Shown here: positions 5,336 through 5,340 of the stretch, one piece after another
How positions within the stretch are numbered: the first letter of the stretch is position 1
Layout: every line of letters begins with the position of its first letter
Assembly: GCA_903928615.1 (NCBI GenBank)
Contig: CAIYRJ010000232.1
Coordinates: 1-5,340, forward strand
DNA length: 5,340 nucleotides
Source of the DNA: an uncultured Actinomycetes bacterium
GTDB lineage: Bacteria; Actinomycetota; Thermoleophilia; Miltoncostaeales; Miltoncostaeaceae
Reading direction: 5' to 3'
Notes under the pieces: generated by a model
The model's database searches: none
Seen by the model: only the letters and a program-made list of their open reading frames with translations
Told to the model about the DNA's origin: nothing
Position numbers and translations under genes: made by a program

Positions 5336-5340
5336 CGCGG

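Overview
The window is a very GC-rich stretch, judged by eye at about 70% with strong G/C at third codon positions. It is gene-dense, with GTG starts and stop/start overlaps. Together with the protein signatures (a KGGVAKTT ParA, an FtsZ with a long Pro/Ala/Glu linker, and an actinobacterial-style gamma-glutamyltransferase-like enzyme), this suggests a high-GC actinobacterial lineage, possibly class Thermoleophilia. That placement is inferred from composition and protein character; no database search was run.

Layout. Positions 2-616 (+) hold the C-terminal part of a NitT/TauA-type ABC transporter substrate-binding protein whose beginning lies outside the window. A 74-base gap (617-690) contains a small hairpin over the stop codon and a clear Shine-Dalgarno. 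Four tightly packed + strand genes follow: a Soj/ParA ATPase (691-1539), an FtsZ (1536-2954), a gamma-glutamyltransferase-superfamily enzyme (2968-4530) and a 100-residue protein of unknown function (4527-4829). The junctions are a 4-base GTGA overlap, a 13-base gap and another 4-base GTGA overlap, so the four genes look like one transcription unit with coupled translation. A two-helix membrane protein of unknown function (5335-4826, - strand) converges on them. Its stop codon and that of the small protein share one CCTAGG palindrome.

How the genes may work together. ParA/MinD-type ATPases are known to position FtsZ in some bacteria (MinD, MipZ, PomZ). A parA directly overlapping ftsZ, with no parB and no peptidoglycan or division-cluster genes visible, is therefore the most interesting arrangement here. 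The FtsZ has an intact GTPase core and catalytic T7 loop. It lacks a recognisable C-terminal conserved peptide and instead carries an N-terminal extension of about 48 residues with a short amphipathic motif. The GGT-like enzyme keeps the autoprocessing Thr-Thr-His but differs at several glutamate-binding positions and shows no signal peptide, so its substrate is uncertain. No RNA genes, mobile elements, CRISPR arrays or long repeats were seen, and no gene-free stretch exceeds 300 bases.
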